From Triticum aestivum (Eukaryota > Streptophyta > Magnoliopsida > Poales > Poaceae), in assembly GCF_018294505.1 (NCBI RefSeq), contig NC_057795.1, positions 520,815,512 to 520,879,511 of the forward strand: 64,000 nucleotides of DNA, written 5' to 3'. The notes below the pieces were generated by a model, which saw only the letters and a list, made by a program, of their open reading frames with translations, was not told the DNA's origin and did no database searches. This document shows, piece by piece, positions 47,459 through 59,057 of the stretch (positions are counted from its first letter, which is position 1; the number at the start of each line of letters is the position of its first letter). The translations under genes were made by a program, and so were the position numbers.

Positions 47459-48430
47459 CCAAAATTGAGGTTTGTATCCCTTCCCGTTATGAGAATTCTT
47501 CTTGAAGTTGGTAGAATGTGACGGCTTGTTCTTTGCATCAAACTTGCCTTTCCCCTGAGATTTGTTCTTGTTGTTTTGGGGCTGGTTGGGCTGGAAGTTC
47601 TTCTTGTGTACCATGTGGGCACTAGAAGCTCCCTCAGCGACCCGAGCATGTGTGTCTTTTGCTCTCGCCTTCTCCTCAAAATCAAGAGTGCTAATGAGAT
47701 CCAAAACAGAAAACTCATCTCTCTTTTTTTCCAGAGAAGTAGCAAAATCGTTCCACGAAGGTGGAAGCTTGGCAATGATGGTCCCAGCAACAAATTTGTC
47801 CGGCATCACACACTTAAAGTACTCAAGTTCCTTAGAGAGTGACTGTATCTCATGAGTCTACTGAACAACAGAGCGCTCATCAGTCATCTTGTAGTCACAG
47901 AATTGCTCCATGACGTACAACTCGTTGCCAGTGCCCGAGGGCCCAAACGTGGCCTTGAGCGCAGCCCACATGTCTTTGTCGTTGTCAAGTGACATATATG
48001 AATCCACAATGGAATCGTCAAGAACACTCAGCAGAGCGGCTTTGAAGAGGGTATCCATGTTCTGAAAAGCTTCCTGCTGTGTAGGATTAAGATCGCCCTC
48101 AGGCTTACCCTTAGTGGCGTCATAGCAGTACATGATCAGAAACCAATATACTGCTCTTGTGTGCCACCTTTTATATTGCACCCCTTTAAAAGTAGGCGGC
48201 TTCAAAAGCGCATCAAAACCACTCGGAGTAAATTGCCTGTAATCAGGTTTTTGGATTGGATTGTTGAATATATGAGCAATTTAGTATGAGATTTAATCCG
48301 AATCAGCTGTAAATAGATCATGACGACAATTGCAAACATCAAAGTAATGATGCAGACTAAACCAGGAGGACAGAATCACATACTGTACCACGGGAGCAGA
48401 ACCGATGATGTGGTTGATGTTGTCAGTCAT
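47459..48430 (-). pseudogene. copia gag fragment with a likely spliced intron
   Basis: ATG at 48430 opens a short first exon ending at 48384. An intron 48383-48237 (147 bp) with GTATGTG and TTACAG ends follows, and its removal keeps the gag frame. Exon 2 carries the gag core (QYKRWHTRAVYWF, DMWAALKATFG, KLPPSWNDFATSLE) of the UBN2-type copia capsid. A TAG at 47860-47858 interrupts it where CAG is expected. The frame ends at 47459 in a basic Lys/Asn/Gln-rich tail before any zinc knuckle, so protease and pol are missing. No LTR was recognised beside it. It is a truncated copy of a family other than the Angela-like elements. Confidence 0.75.
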
Positions 48431-48958
48431 GTCGTTGATGAAGAGGTTACCAAGGTCGGAGAAGAAGGTTGTCGTTGAGGAAGTCGTCGTTGGCAGCAGT
48501 CACATGAGTGTGCTCCCCAAAAACCTGATCGCCCCTCTCCCATACAGGATCACGAAAGGCGGGGTTCGGAGGACTGCTGTCCCTTCTCGCGGTGCACGCT
48601 GGAAGGAGGGCTGGAGAAGAATTGCGTGGCGGCGCTAAGATCTGGAACGGTGCGAAACCATATGATACAACAACGGCTAGGGTAGAGCATGTCAGGTCAG
48701 TCGTGCGAGTATAATAGTAGGCCTTTGGCCCCCAAACCCCACGTCCAAGTCAATAATACCTAAAAAAAGTCAATAATAGCCCCACCATGGTTTGTCTAAA
48801 AAACGGAGTAATTAAGGCGTCTGTTAGTCCCTTTAGTATAAATACCATATCATTAATAATGGCCCCACCTTTTGTCTCACAAAGTATGTTGGAGTACAAC
48901 CTGCTACATGTTTACAATCCGCTTCGCTTCTCTCTCCTCTTCTCTCTCCTTCAACTAA
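48431..48958. other. Probable copia leader, then unassigned
   Basis: 48431-48680 reads on the minus strand as the leader of the gag fragment. No clear LTR end or primer binding site could be fixed. 48700-48958 has no supported feature. Confidence 0.35.
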
Positions 48959-49229
48959 GGCTAGCCATAGTGGGAGTAACTTAGGTAGTAAATTAAGACA
49001 TTCCAAGACAATTTTGCTTATGTGGCAAGTATTTAATGAGGAAAGAGGTGCTTGTGGTAACATAATATGTTACTGTAACATAGCGCTTCCCGAGGCAAAA
49101 TGAGTCTATGAGATAATAAATGAAGCAATCTATGATACTACTACTATGTTACTTTGCACTATGGAGGTAATAACTTACACTAGTGTCATATGCATGACAC
49201 TAGTATAAGTTACTCCCCACTGACCAGCC
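48959..49229. mobile_element. Tourist-like (PIF/Harbinger) MITE
   Basis: The termini GGCTAGCCATAGTGGGAGTA and the inverted TTACTCCCCACTGACCAGCC are flanked by TAA on both sides (48956-48958 and 49230-49232). Length 271 bp, no coding capacity. Fragments of the same MITE appear near 49620-49660 (right terminus) and at 51605-51632 (left terminus). Confidence 0.85.
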
Positions 49230-49806
49230 TAAGCACAAATACTATATTTAAATCCTTATAGCCTGCTTATGTCATCTAATTGTAGTACTTGCTCTAAAGT
49301 TACTCTCCACTGTGTAGTCTGAAATGCCGGGCGTGCAGCGGGCGGTGCCCTCGGTCGGCGTGCCACTTCAACGGCGGAAGCAGTGAGAGGTCACGTCGCC
49401 CTGACTTGCCATCAATGTGGAGCGGCGGGCTCAGCTAGCGCCGGGAGGGAAGCGCGCGCGGGAGGGGGGAGGGTTTTTTTTGTTGGGCCAAGAAGGTGAG
49501 AAGCCAACTTGGGATCGGTACGGACGGGGAAATATCACGTGCTCCCATACTCTGCATATGACACTAGTCTATGTTACTACTCCCTCCTTTCCAGTTTATA
49601 GAGATGTTTAGAGTAACATAGTAATATGTTACAGTATAAGTTACTCCGCACTATGACCAGCCTTGGCCTCTCCCAATGCTCCACCATGTATAACTGCTAA
49701 GCCTACCACGTAGGCATAAAATATGATGTGTCACCAATAAACTAAGCACCTATGCATTGAAGACTTGAGTTACTAAGCCATTTAATGCACTTAGCACCTC
49801 ATCTAA
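49230..49806. other. MITE fragments and GC-rich patch
   Basis: 49330-49500 is GC-rich with a short open frame of no recognised kind. 49555-49665 holds a Tourist right end (GTTACTCCGCACTATGACCA) that seems to be interrupted by a short Stowaway-like piece (CTCCCTCCTTTCC). No gene seen. Confidence 0.4.
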
Positions 49807-50094
49807 AGAGCATGGTTAATAGTATAGCTAGCTGCTGGCTATAAGCCAATGCCATGTCATCTACATCCCATCTTATAGTCAACATGTACAATAGTAGATC
49901 AAAAGAGTGTACTACTTTTTTATTATGTGGCCCACCTTTCATTCTCAAAAAGTGCCTAGGAGCACGTGCTAGAGCTGGCTCTTCACGAAGAGCCCGCTTA
50001 CCCTTCTCTCTCCTCTTCTCTTTCCTCTAACTAAGCAGAAATATACTAGTTTGTTCCTTATAGCCTGCTGACTCAGCTCTATTGTACTTGATCT
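49807..50094. mobile_element. MITE with AGAGCATGG / AGATCAAG inverted ends
   Basis: The left end AGAGCATGGTTAATAG and the right end, read inverted, AGATCAAGTACAATAG match at 11 of 16 positions. TAA precedes the left end. The size (about 288 bp) and ends fit a Harbinger-type MITE; the exact right boundary is uncertain by a base or two. Confidence 0.6.
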
Positions 50095-50727
50095 AAGCAC
50101 ATCTAAGCACTTACTAGCACCCCTTGACCGTGGACCTTGACGGTGTACGTCACCTTGTGTCTCATAATTTTCCTCGTCATTATCTGAGTCCTAGAAGATC
50201 TCACCCACATCATCATTAGCATGCAGCCGCCTTGATAGACAACGTGCGCAAAAGGAGTAGAGGCGACTGGGGACGCACCACCACCATGTCGTGGGCACTC
50301 CGTATGTGCTTGTGTGCGTGCAGCATGCATGTTTTCCCATCGGTGCTAGCTCTAAGGCTGAGGCTGCGGTCGTCTTCGTCTCCGACTAGTAGTTGAGCAA
50401 CGTCGGCAAAGAGGTGCTGCAAGAGATGCGTATGTGCCGTTGCGTGCGAGCTTCGCCGTAGCACGACGAACCAGATGTCGCCAAGGATGGTGCACGCCTC
50501 CATGCAGCCGAGTGTGTGCGCATGCATGTGTTATTCACGTGCATTCTGCGGCCGAGCGTGTGTGCATGCACGTCTTGTGTACATGCGTTGTGTGCTCCAT
50601 GATGTGCTCGTATGTGCATGAGTTGGATCGGATGGAGTTATTGCGTTGGCTTGTGTACATGCATGGCTGCATGCGTCCTGTACATGCGTGGCTTGTTGCG
50701 TGGTTATCAATAATTCAATATAAACTA
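50095..50727. other. Non-coding, rich in TGCATG/TGTGTGC alternation
   Basis: 50290-50700 has many alternating purine-pyrimidine words (TGCATGCATG, TGTGTGCATGCACG). Open frames there follow from this composition and are not supported as genes. Confidence 0.4.
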
Positions 50728-50888
50728 CTCCCCCCGTTCCTAAATATAAGTCTTTCTAGCAATTTCAAATAGACTACAACATACGGATGTATGTAGACAT
50801 ATTTTAGAGTGTAGATTCACTCATTTTGTTTCGTATGTAGTCCCTTATTGAAATCTCTAAAAAGACTTATATTTGGGAACAAAGGGAG
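50728..50888. mobile_element. Stowaway MITE (161 bp)
   Basis: CTCCCCCCGTTCCTAAATAT and the inverted ATATTTGGGAACAAAGGGAG are flanked by TA on both sides. This is the common Triticeae Stowaway with ATAAGTCTTT subterminal sequence. Confidence 0.93.
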
Positions 50889-52110
50889 TATAAAAAATCT
50901 TCAACTTAGCATCCTAATGTACCGTTTCTAGTGGTTAGCGAAAAGTTCATGTTCTTTTATTTGTTTATAGGTGGGCAGGCGGCAAAAAAACAGGGAAAAA
51001 TGCTCAAGGTTCCTTGCAGACACTCCACCGCAAGGTTCCTTGCTCCTTCTCGGTCATCGGGAATCTATGCTCTTCAACTCTTTTCTTTTACGTGAGCTTT
51101 GTTCATCCTTTTCCCAACACACGCGACATCTAGCATCAAGGTGCATGTGTCATGCAAGAAAATGGAGATAATCAGATAAGCAATGCGTAAGTGAGTTGTG
51201 CAGGGGGAAAAGCGGGGGAAGACCCTTTTTCGTAAGTGAGTCGTGCACTTCGATGGCACCTACGCAATATTTTTTCTCCTCGATGGCACGTGAATAGTGC
51301 ATGTACTCAACGACGAAGCACGGGATGGTAGCAATGACATGGCCAGCCCTTTTTTGGAGAGAGTACGTACTACTAGTAAATAACTTTGATGTGTCCCGTC
51401 AACTCGCAGAACGACGAGAAGCTTGATTACGCCTTCTCCTTCGCCAACGCGTGCGTGGTGGCTCGCAGCACGAGGAGAAACTTTTGCTTACAAGCAGTGG
51501 ATGTGCAGCAGTTCATTTGGTGTCAGATTGCCAGAAGCACTACTGTAGAACCATCGACTTCCGGAAGAGGCGAAGAGCCAAGCGCAAGGTCACCTACTAA
51601 CCTTAGGCTAGGCGTAGTGGGAGTAACATAAGTAGGGGTACCTCCTTTTTTTATTCTAGAAACAACCACACGCGAATATCAAGGTGCTGGTTACGTAGAA
51701 CAAATTTCCTAGAGTCCGTGCTCAGCCCTCCTCTATCTCTTCTCAGCCAGCCAGCGGACGCGCGGAGCCCATCGTCTGTTTGCTCACATGCGGTCCCACA
51801 TGTCAGTGAAAACGCAAGAGGACCCACTAAACCTGCACATCTTTCACCTTGACGTGCTGGTGATGAAAAAAGAATCCAATAAAGATCTTCGGTAGCCGCT
51901 TTTGGAGTTACTCAAGAGTAGTAAGATTCTATTTACAGTTTAACCCAAGATGCACATCACGTGGCTTCAACTACCACTCTATTTTCTTTCATGACACGAC
52001 CTGGATGCTGGATGTCCCACCTGTCGGCAAAAGGAGGAAGAACCCGACCGAATCTTCGGTTGTGCTCTCGGATTAGACTAGTTGTGCTAACTTAAAATTT
52101 TTATTGTGTA
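50889..52110. other. No gene supported
   Basis: GAGGTGCTGGTTACGTA-like words near 51682 recur at 52882. A Tourist left end lies at 51605. The frame 51386-51631 (AFSFANACVVARSTRR) is short and unrecognised. Confidence 0.35.
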
Positions 52111-52234
52111 CTCCCTCCTTTCCAAAATACTTGACTTCCATTTGTCCAAAAATGGATGTACCTATATACTAAAACATGTCTAGATACATATATATTTTGA
52201 CAAATAGAAGGCATGTATTGTGCAACGGAGGGAG
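52111..52234. mobile_element. Stowaway MITE (124 bp)
   Basis: CTCCCTCCTTTCCAAAATAC at the left and GCAACGGAGGGAG at the right, with TA on both sides (52109-52110 and 52235-52236). Internal AAAATGGATGTACC-type sequence is usual for the group. Confidence 0.88.
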
Positions 52235-52411
52235 TAGAACGGATGCAAGTCTTGGTATTGGGAAGAAGAGTACATCCATATATTGATAGAGCGCAATTTA
52301 GTAGATGTTCTATCACTTTTAGCTAGCATAGAGGCTAGAGATGAGACTAGTGCACTTGTTGATACTCCTACTAGAATAGAGGCTAGACATGAGACTAGAT
52401 GCGAGGAAGCA

Positions 52412-52702
52412 ATGTCTACTTCTTTACACTCAAAGAAGAAAGAAGCACGCAAGATCGAGCCTCCGCAGATCAACAATGAATGCATCGAGAAGGCACTAAT
52501 CCAACTTACAGGAGTAGTAAAATGTATTCTTGTGGTTCTTGTTTTCTTTGGTCTTTCTTGTCTAGTCAAAATTATCGTTGGAGTTCGTGCAAAACGGAGG
52601 TCCGTTTGGGGTCGTGCATTGGAGTTGGCCTTACAAGTGGGACCGCAGTTGAGGAAACCGACTATTGGCAAACCCCCACCTCGCCCGCCGCACGATGGCT
52701 GA
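52412..52702 (+). CDS. Possible small ORF, one membrane segment, unknown
   Basis: The ATG at 52412 gives 96 residues; the frame is open upstream to 52238, directly after a Stowaway MITE, so this may be an exon rather than a whole gene. Residues 35-58 (VVKCILVVLVFFGLSCLVKI) form one hydrophobic segment followed by basic residues (RAKRRS), and the tail is Pro-rich. Upstream in the same frame SIEARDET and RIEARHET repeat. I do not recognise the family. The coding status rests only on the clear membrane segment and open frame, so it may be a gene remnant. Confidence 0.35.
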   Translation: MSTSLHSKKKEARKIEPPQINNECIEKALIQLTGVVKCILVVLVFFGLSCLVKIIVGVRAKRRSVWGRALELALQVGPQLRKPTIGKPPPRPPHDG

Positions 52703-53236
52703 AGTTAGAGAAACAACGAGGTGGAAGAGATTGCTCTAGCACGGACTCCAAGAAATAATATGGTGTCAGATGGATGTCGTGGTGGTGGCGTGTGCCGTAC
52801 TCCTGGACGTGAATGCTTGTTCTGGCCCATGCCACCCTACTACTCCTACTACCTACTATATACTACTAGTATCGAGGATTCGAGGTGCTGGTTACGTACA
52901 GCGAACACATATTAACATATGGCTACAGTAAAAACACTCGCCCGACGCGCGAAGCATGTGAAGCTAGTACCAATAATGTACTACTATTGTTGATTGGCCT
53001 CATCCGATAACCTGTTGCAATGCACGTACAATTATGTATTCGAAAAACATTTTTTTGCCTCGTCGCACCACTCACCCAGAGAAGCAACTTGAAAGCCATT
53101 CATAAATTTAGTAAGTTTATCACAGGCATATGATTTTATTACATACAACAGGTCATCAACCCACATCGACAACGAGGATACATTATAAATACTAAAGTTT
53201 TCACCACACAACAAATAATAAGCAATGAAATGAACT

Positions 53237-54647
53237 TCAACTCAACCCTTCCTCGGCGTTGGAAACACTTGCTTTGAACCACAAGTGATTCTCTGGGACG
53301 GGCCATCTATTGTCAATCTGGAGACCAACGCAGGACTGATCATCCAGGCTGAAGCGACCTACTATATTAGTACCAGGGTAGGGAACCATCGAAATGTCTG
53401 AGGTATAGACACAGTTGCTTCTCATAAATGGTACTAGTAATGTTGTGTCAACAACAGTTGGATCGCCTTTCACCATCATCAGATAGTTTTGTCCAAGGAA
53501 GAGCGAGTTTTCTCCAAGACTATCAATTCTGTACTAGGGAGAAGGTGTTGGCGCTAGCACACTAGTATCCATCCCGAATACCATGCAACGGGTGTTGGAA
53601 TAGGTCCGGAGAGTGCGACCATGGGAGACAACACGTGCTCCCTCAGTAGTAACAAACTCAGTGCGCTGTATACACACAAGAAGAGGTGATTCATCGGAAT
53701 TAGTTGCCAGGCACCACTGAGTATATACGTTCTGCTCGTCCTCATGCTCGTGATCATCACCATCGTCATCTCCCCCTTGGTTATAAAAAATTCAAGTATA
53801 GGTGGTGGAATGTTCACATGACCTTGGAAACACAAGAAGAAGGTTAATTAGTAAAGGAAAACTTGCTAACCTGCATGCATGTGGATGAAACAATTATAAT
53901 TACGATGGAAGATAAACATACGGAAAGTATAAGGATTCCATGCAAAACAGTGCCACGAGTGGTGGCAGCAAACACAAGGCCCTCGTATTGAATTGCATCA
54001 CAGTACACATCCGTGTATAGAAACTAATTTTTGAGCAATATCCATCCAGTCGAACCACGAAGGACGGTAACAAGCTTGTCGAAGATAGCAACAACTTCAT
54101 ATTTGTTGTAATTCCAAGAGCGGTTGGGAACTCGACAAATTGCTATCTTCCGTAGAAGACAGTCACCATGATCGTATTTGAACATGCATATAATACCGGT
54201 GTGCTCAACCTCTGGGCAGTCTGCTGAGATTTTTGGAAGTGGAACCCGGTCACAAGTGTACACATTCACAAGTTCCCACTCGCAGTTGGACCCAATGTAA
54301 ACAACCCAATGTCCATTTGCGCCTTCCCAATCCTTGACCTCAAGCGATGGCATCTTAACATCATATGTATCATTATCAAGCGACATCAACTTGCACAAGG
54401 CGAGGCCTCCGTCGTCCCCGCGCCAGTAGTCATCAGGGTCACGGCGAAGAAGATAGGGGAGATCAAACCGCTCCTTGAATCTTGGGTTCCTTGTAATGAT
54501 GTTATTAGTTGAGTCGAGAATGGGCTTGAACGAACCTGCCATGCTAGCCGAGCTGATGACGTCGCACCAATCAATGAGTTCCTCCACCACGTCATCTTTT
54601 AGATCGGGGCAAGAATAACGGGGTCGTTTCCAGCCTGTTCCCTCCAT
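53237..54647 (-). pseudogene. DUF295-family (F-box/KIB1-4 type) gene, broken
   Basis: ATG at 54647. The N-terminus (DDVVEELIDWCDVISSASMA) is F-box-like. The middle has DUF295-type text (GHWVVYIGSNCEWELVNVYT, QYEGLVFAATTRGTV) and the C-terminus has SLGENSLFLGQNYLMM, NCVYTSDIS and SLDDQS. Exon 1 probably ends at 53922 (donor GTATGT); exon 2 starts near 53775 or 53826 and ends at TGA/TAA by 53237. Lesions: TAG at 54026-54024, one missing base near 53950, TAG at 53536-53534. Each is followed by continued homology in the expected frame, so this is a former gene. Splice assignment is by eye; the lesions do not depend on it. Confidence 0.8.
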
Positions 54648-57174
54648 GGAGAAGACGATCAAACAATGGAAGAAGGAAGGGTGAAGGGCTGAAGTAAAAT
54701 GAAGGAGGGAGAGGAAGAGCGTGCGACAGCAGTTCCAAATCGAGAGGGAAAGGCGAAGAGTCGGTGGACGGTTGCCAGTCTGCCACAGTTCACGAAGAGG
54801 TGCCCTGGCCTACACGTCCGTTCGGAAATACTACTACTCGTTGTCGTCTCACTGATATGTTGGAACGGGACCACATGTCAATGAAACATGGTGTGTAATT
54901 TCTCGTGCAAAATGCGATATGGCCGCGTTGGCCTGAGGTGCCGTATTAGTTTTTTTTGAAAGTTTGCCGCATTAGTTATCGACCTTTATTTTTTTAACAT
55001 GCAATCTGAATGGATAGCTCCTGTGGGCATCACACGTGAGAGGATATAGTGATGGTTGATTCGCCCGAGCAACTTAATACTGTGGGAATATGGGAGTAGG
55101 AGGGGATTCAAGGAACAGAGAAATGATGGTTGCTTCGTCCAAGCAACTTACTGTGGCGAAGGTGGGGCTCTGTGATTTGACTGCTCACTAGTCATTACTA
55201 CTGTGGCGCAATGACCGGGGTGAATCTTTCCCTGAATTTGTGTTGTGCACTCAATATTGCTGCATGGCAGATGGAGCCGGATGAAGGATGTCCAACATGT
55301 CGGCGAAACGAAGTTGAATTGTTTCTTGCATTGCTATCAATCCTTTAGGATTTGTTTATATGTACGCATAATTTTGATGAAATTGTACTGTGATGCTATG
55401 AAGGTTTCAACTTTGGTTCCCGCAGGAAAAAAAGGTTTTAACTTAGGATTCATGTGTCTTGCCTCGAGATTATCTCGTTACAACATTCCATCAAATACAA
55501 ATGAAACTACCATGGCTAATGCATCTCAATGGCTCGCAGATCAGCGGCAATATTCACATCACAACTAAAGACAAAGTTGTGAGAAGGTGTACAAATAAAC
55601 AAAAAAATATAATTGATCAATGTTGTTTGTAGGCATGGCTCCATTTCCTTGGCACATTGTTCATTGCTTGGCAGCTAGTTTCACCCATCTCTGTAGCCAA
55701 AAAACAGGTGTATGAAGGGACACCACAATCCGATCATTTTGTGCAGCTCCACTAAAATCGAGCGGACCATCCCCGTTTGCAAAGATATCCAGTCAGTGTG
55801 ATTACAATAATAGAGGAACTAGATGATGAAACATTCACACATAAATAGAAGCCGATCACCTCTACGATCTCTCTTTAGGACTAACTTCTTGTTGGAGAAG
55901 ATTAGGCACAAAGTTGGATGAGGAGGATAGCAAAACCAATCTCCCTTTCCGCAGTCCCACATAAATGTAAAAATGTTGCCCGTGTGACATTTGGGCGGAA
56001 CTGCACAAAACACTCTTCAGAAAAGTGATTTGTGCAGTTCACCAAAAGGTCGCAATAGCAACGAGTGAAAATGGATAGCCCTATTTGCAAAAGGAGGTCA
56101 AAAGGAAACAATTACTGCCCAATAACACGAGTTGAAGACACATACGCCGACCAAAAAGAAGCATGTTCCATGTAATAAGGGAAAGATAGCACATGGTGGT
56201 TTATCAAAAATGGTTTGAGGAGGAGATTGCAAGATGGAAAGTACGCCGACCAAGATATGATTTAAGCAAACAACTAAAAAAGATCCACATGCAGAAACGT
56301 GGGAAGATGGGCAGTGGAGCAAGGCCAGAGGAAGCTGTACCTGAGGGTCGTTGGGATGTTACTAGGAGGGCGCCGGCAGTCGGGATTTGCCCATACTGCG
56401 GCAGTGAGCAAGTGGCGAAGGCCCTACCCCGCCGGAGCTTGGTCAGAGAGAATGACGGGTACCACATATCAGGGCGTGCTGCCTCAACGCCGTCGAACGG
56501 AGAGACGATGCACATCCTCCCTTTCCGCCGGCGGACGGGATGCGGCCGGATCACTGACCAACGCTGAGAGAGAGAGGCCACGGCGGCCTTGTGTGAGATG
56601 GTGTGACGAGAGACAAACCCAATTTTCCATTTTCCCCACGGCAATCGTTTTATATTCTGTACATGCCATTGAGGAATATATAACTTTATTTAATGCTAAC
56701 GTGTCAAGTCGAACTTTGTTCCGTCTAGGTGTGGTACCCGACCCTCCTTCGAGTAAACAACCGCTACACGCGTCAAATTATCACGTGGGCTGCCTTTTCA
56801 TACAGAAACGAACTCCACCGTGTACCCGCGCAGGTGTGGCCGGGAACGAGACATGAGTACGTGCGTCCTGCGTGCACTTCTTCTTTAGGTGCAGGTACGT
56901 ACGTGGGTGGGTGTGAGAGAGATGGGTTGTGCGAAACAGAGGCAATGTGTTGATGATATCTCAATCAGAAAAACATAACATATGCAATGTGTGTGAAACG
57001 GAGTCATGCACGTGAGATATCGATAGAATTGAAAACAGGGATGAAGTGTGTGGCTGCGCGATCGATAAAGAGTGCCATCGAATTTGTGTTTGCCCAAGTC
57101 AAAGATACAAGGCGGCTGGCCTACTGGAATTTGAGAGGGCAGAGGTGCAGTTTTTCTCCGTGGCATGGATACCT
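54648..57174. other. No gene supported
   Basis: A short duplication (GATGGTTG.TTCG.CC.AGCAACTTA) occurs at 55050-55085 and 55123-55155. 56290-56570 is GC-rich with overlapping frames on both strands; the plus frame 56193-56567 contains CPYCGSEQ, which could suggest a zinc ribbon but has no partner cysteine pair nearby. GTGCAGTTC words recur at 47062, 55735 and 56030. Nothing is firm enough to annotate as a gene. Confidence 0.35.
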
Positions 57175-57394
57175 NNNNNNNNNNNNNNNNNNNNNNNNNN
57201 NNNNNNNNNNNNNNNNNNNNNNNNNNNNNNNNNNNNNNNNNNNNNNNNNNNNNNNNNNNNNNNNNNNNNNNNNNNNNNNNNNNNNNNNNNNNNNNNNNNN
57301 NNNNNNNNNNNNNNNNNNNNNNNNNNNNNNNNNNNNNNNNNNNNNNNNNNNNNNNNNNNNNNNNNNNNNNNNNNNNNNNNNNNNNNNNNNNNNN
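57175..57394. other. Assembly gap, 220 N
   Basis: A run of N. Frames drawn through it are artefacts. The true length is unknown if the gap was estimated. Confidence 0.99.
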
Positions 57395-58820
57395 ACCGAT
57401 CGACTAGTATATGTGTGGGGAAGGAGAGAGACCTAGCTATGTAAAGAGGGAGATCGGTCGACATCCATGGATATGTGTAGTAGAGGAATAAGGTTGGGAA
57501 AAAGACAAAGGTAGAGCGTCGGAGGGTTGGTGGTGGAGTGGCGTCTCACAAATGGTGGGAGAGGCCTGCTAGACAAACGGAGGGTATGAGTGCAATATCA
57601 ATAAGAGAGGGCGGGGGATGTCCATCTATCTATGCACGTGCGTGTGAGAGACGGGTCGGGAGGTATTCAAGGATGATGAGGGGAGAAGATATGGTTGTGG
57701 TAAGCATACGTAACTACATAGGAAGATCAACCATCGTATGTCCGAGAAAAGGAGAGACATAACTAGCGAGGTAAGTGTATTGGTGCTTGGTGAAAACGAA
57801 TTATAGTCGACCTGGCTATATGTAGGGAGATTAGTTCATATACACGCATGCATGTGTTAGAAGCAAATAAGGTCCGGAGAGGCAGACAGGGGGAGAGGGT
57901 GTGGCTAGGAGGTGGTGTGAGAGGCCTACCATGTCGAGGGGGGAGGAGCGTGCGAGTATGTGATCAATGAAAAGAGGGGCGGGAGTGTGCACCTGCATGG
58001 AATCGTATTGGACATAGGGGGGCATGGATGGCGAGAAGAGAAGAGGGGAAGTATATATGTGTTTGTTGTAGGCACACTTGGCTAGAGAGGTATATCGACC
58101 AGTGTGTGCCGGAAAGAAGGAGCCGGGGGCCTACACACACCGCTGGTGGACGACTTAAAGAGAAATAATGAACGTGCACGATGGAGGGGACGCTAAGGGT
58201 GTATGAGAGGGGGGCGGGCGTGTGCATGCACGATAGAAAGTTAGCACTAGCTAGCTACAAATAGAAGAGGGCCGTGAAGGTGGAAAAGACGAACAAAGAT
58301 CATAATTCATTATAAAAAAGTGGATGCGGATACTTGAAGAAGATATCATAATGTAGAACATTGATTATAATTTGGGCTAATGTGTGGCTTTTGCAACTCA
58401 GGTCTAAATACTTGTCATAATGTAGGGGGCGGGGCACTATACTTTGTGTGATAAACACGGTGTACGTATGGAACATGGTTTAGATTATGAATATATAGTT
58501 AGTACATCAAATGTACTATTATTTGGAATCAACATCAAGTGTATTCAAAAAATAGAATTCGAGTTCATGTAGTACACATAGTTCATATCTATCTCTATAG
58601 TAATCATGTGGTGTGTTATTAAGGTAATACACGAATGATGGTTGAAGTTGGCAACAATCATGATTGTAGATTCTTATTGAAATAGAGAAACGAATTCAAA
58701 TTTAGTTCAAATTGCAGCGGTAGTATAGACATTTGGAATGCACTAAAATGTTGGTATGAGTAGGTTACATGCATTATACAGCAAGCGAAAAAATTTAATC
58801 GGACATAACATGGATTCATA
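57395..58820. other. Purine-rich, loosely repeated non-coding DNA
   Basis: 57400-58250 is strongly G+A-rich on the plus strand. Words such as GTGGGAGAGGCCT, GAGGGGGCGGG and GTGTGCA.GCATG return at intervals of roughly 200-350 bp, as in an old tandem repeat. 58260-58820 is AT-rich and featureless. Confidence 0.45.
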
Positions 58821-59057
58821 CTCCCTCCTTCCATCTATATAGGGCGTAATGAGATTTTTAAGACCGCCTTTGACTATTGACAAGGTTAATAGTACATGAC
58901 ATGCACAATGTGAAAATTATATCAATGAAAGAACCTTTCACAGACGAATTTAAGGGTGTGCTTTGTGTAAGTTGCATGTCATATATTATTGCTCTAATAT
59001 TTGGTCAAAGTTAGCATCGAAAAACGCATTAGGCCCTATATAGATGGAAGGAGGGAG
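58821..59057. mobile_element. Stowaway MITE (237 bp)
   Basis: CTCCCTCCTTCCATCTATAT and its exact inverted copy at the right end, flanked by TA on both sides. The terminal repeats are 25 bp and perfect. No coding capacity. Confidence 0.95.

Noticed and set aside
50216..50772. His/Cys-rich frames
   Set aside because: They are produced by TGCATG/TGTGTGC alternation on both strands.
56193..56856. Possible zinc-ribbon gene (CPYCGSEQ)
   Set aside because: There is only one Cys pair, and overlapping frames on both strands of GC-rich DNA; no splice structure or family match could be supported.
57165..57464. Open frames spanning the N run
   Set aside because: They exist only because N was read as open sequence.
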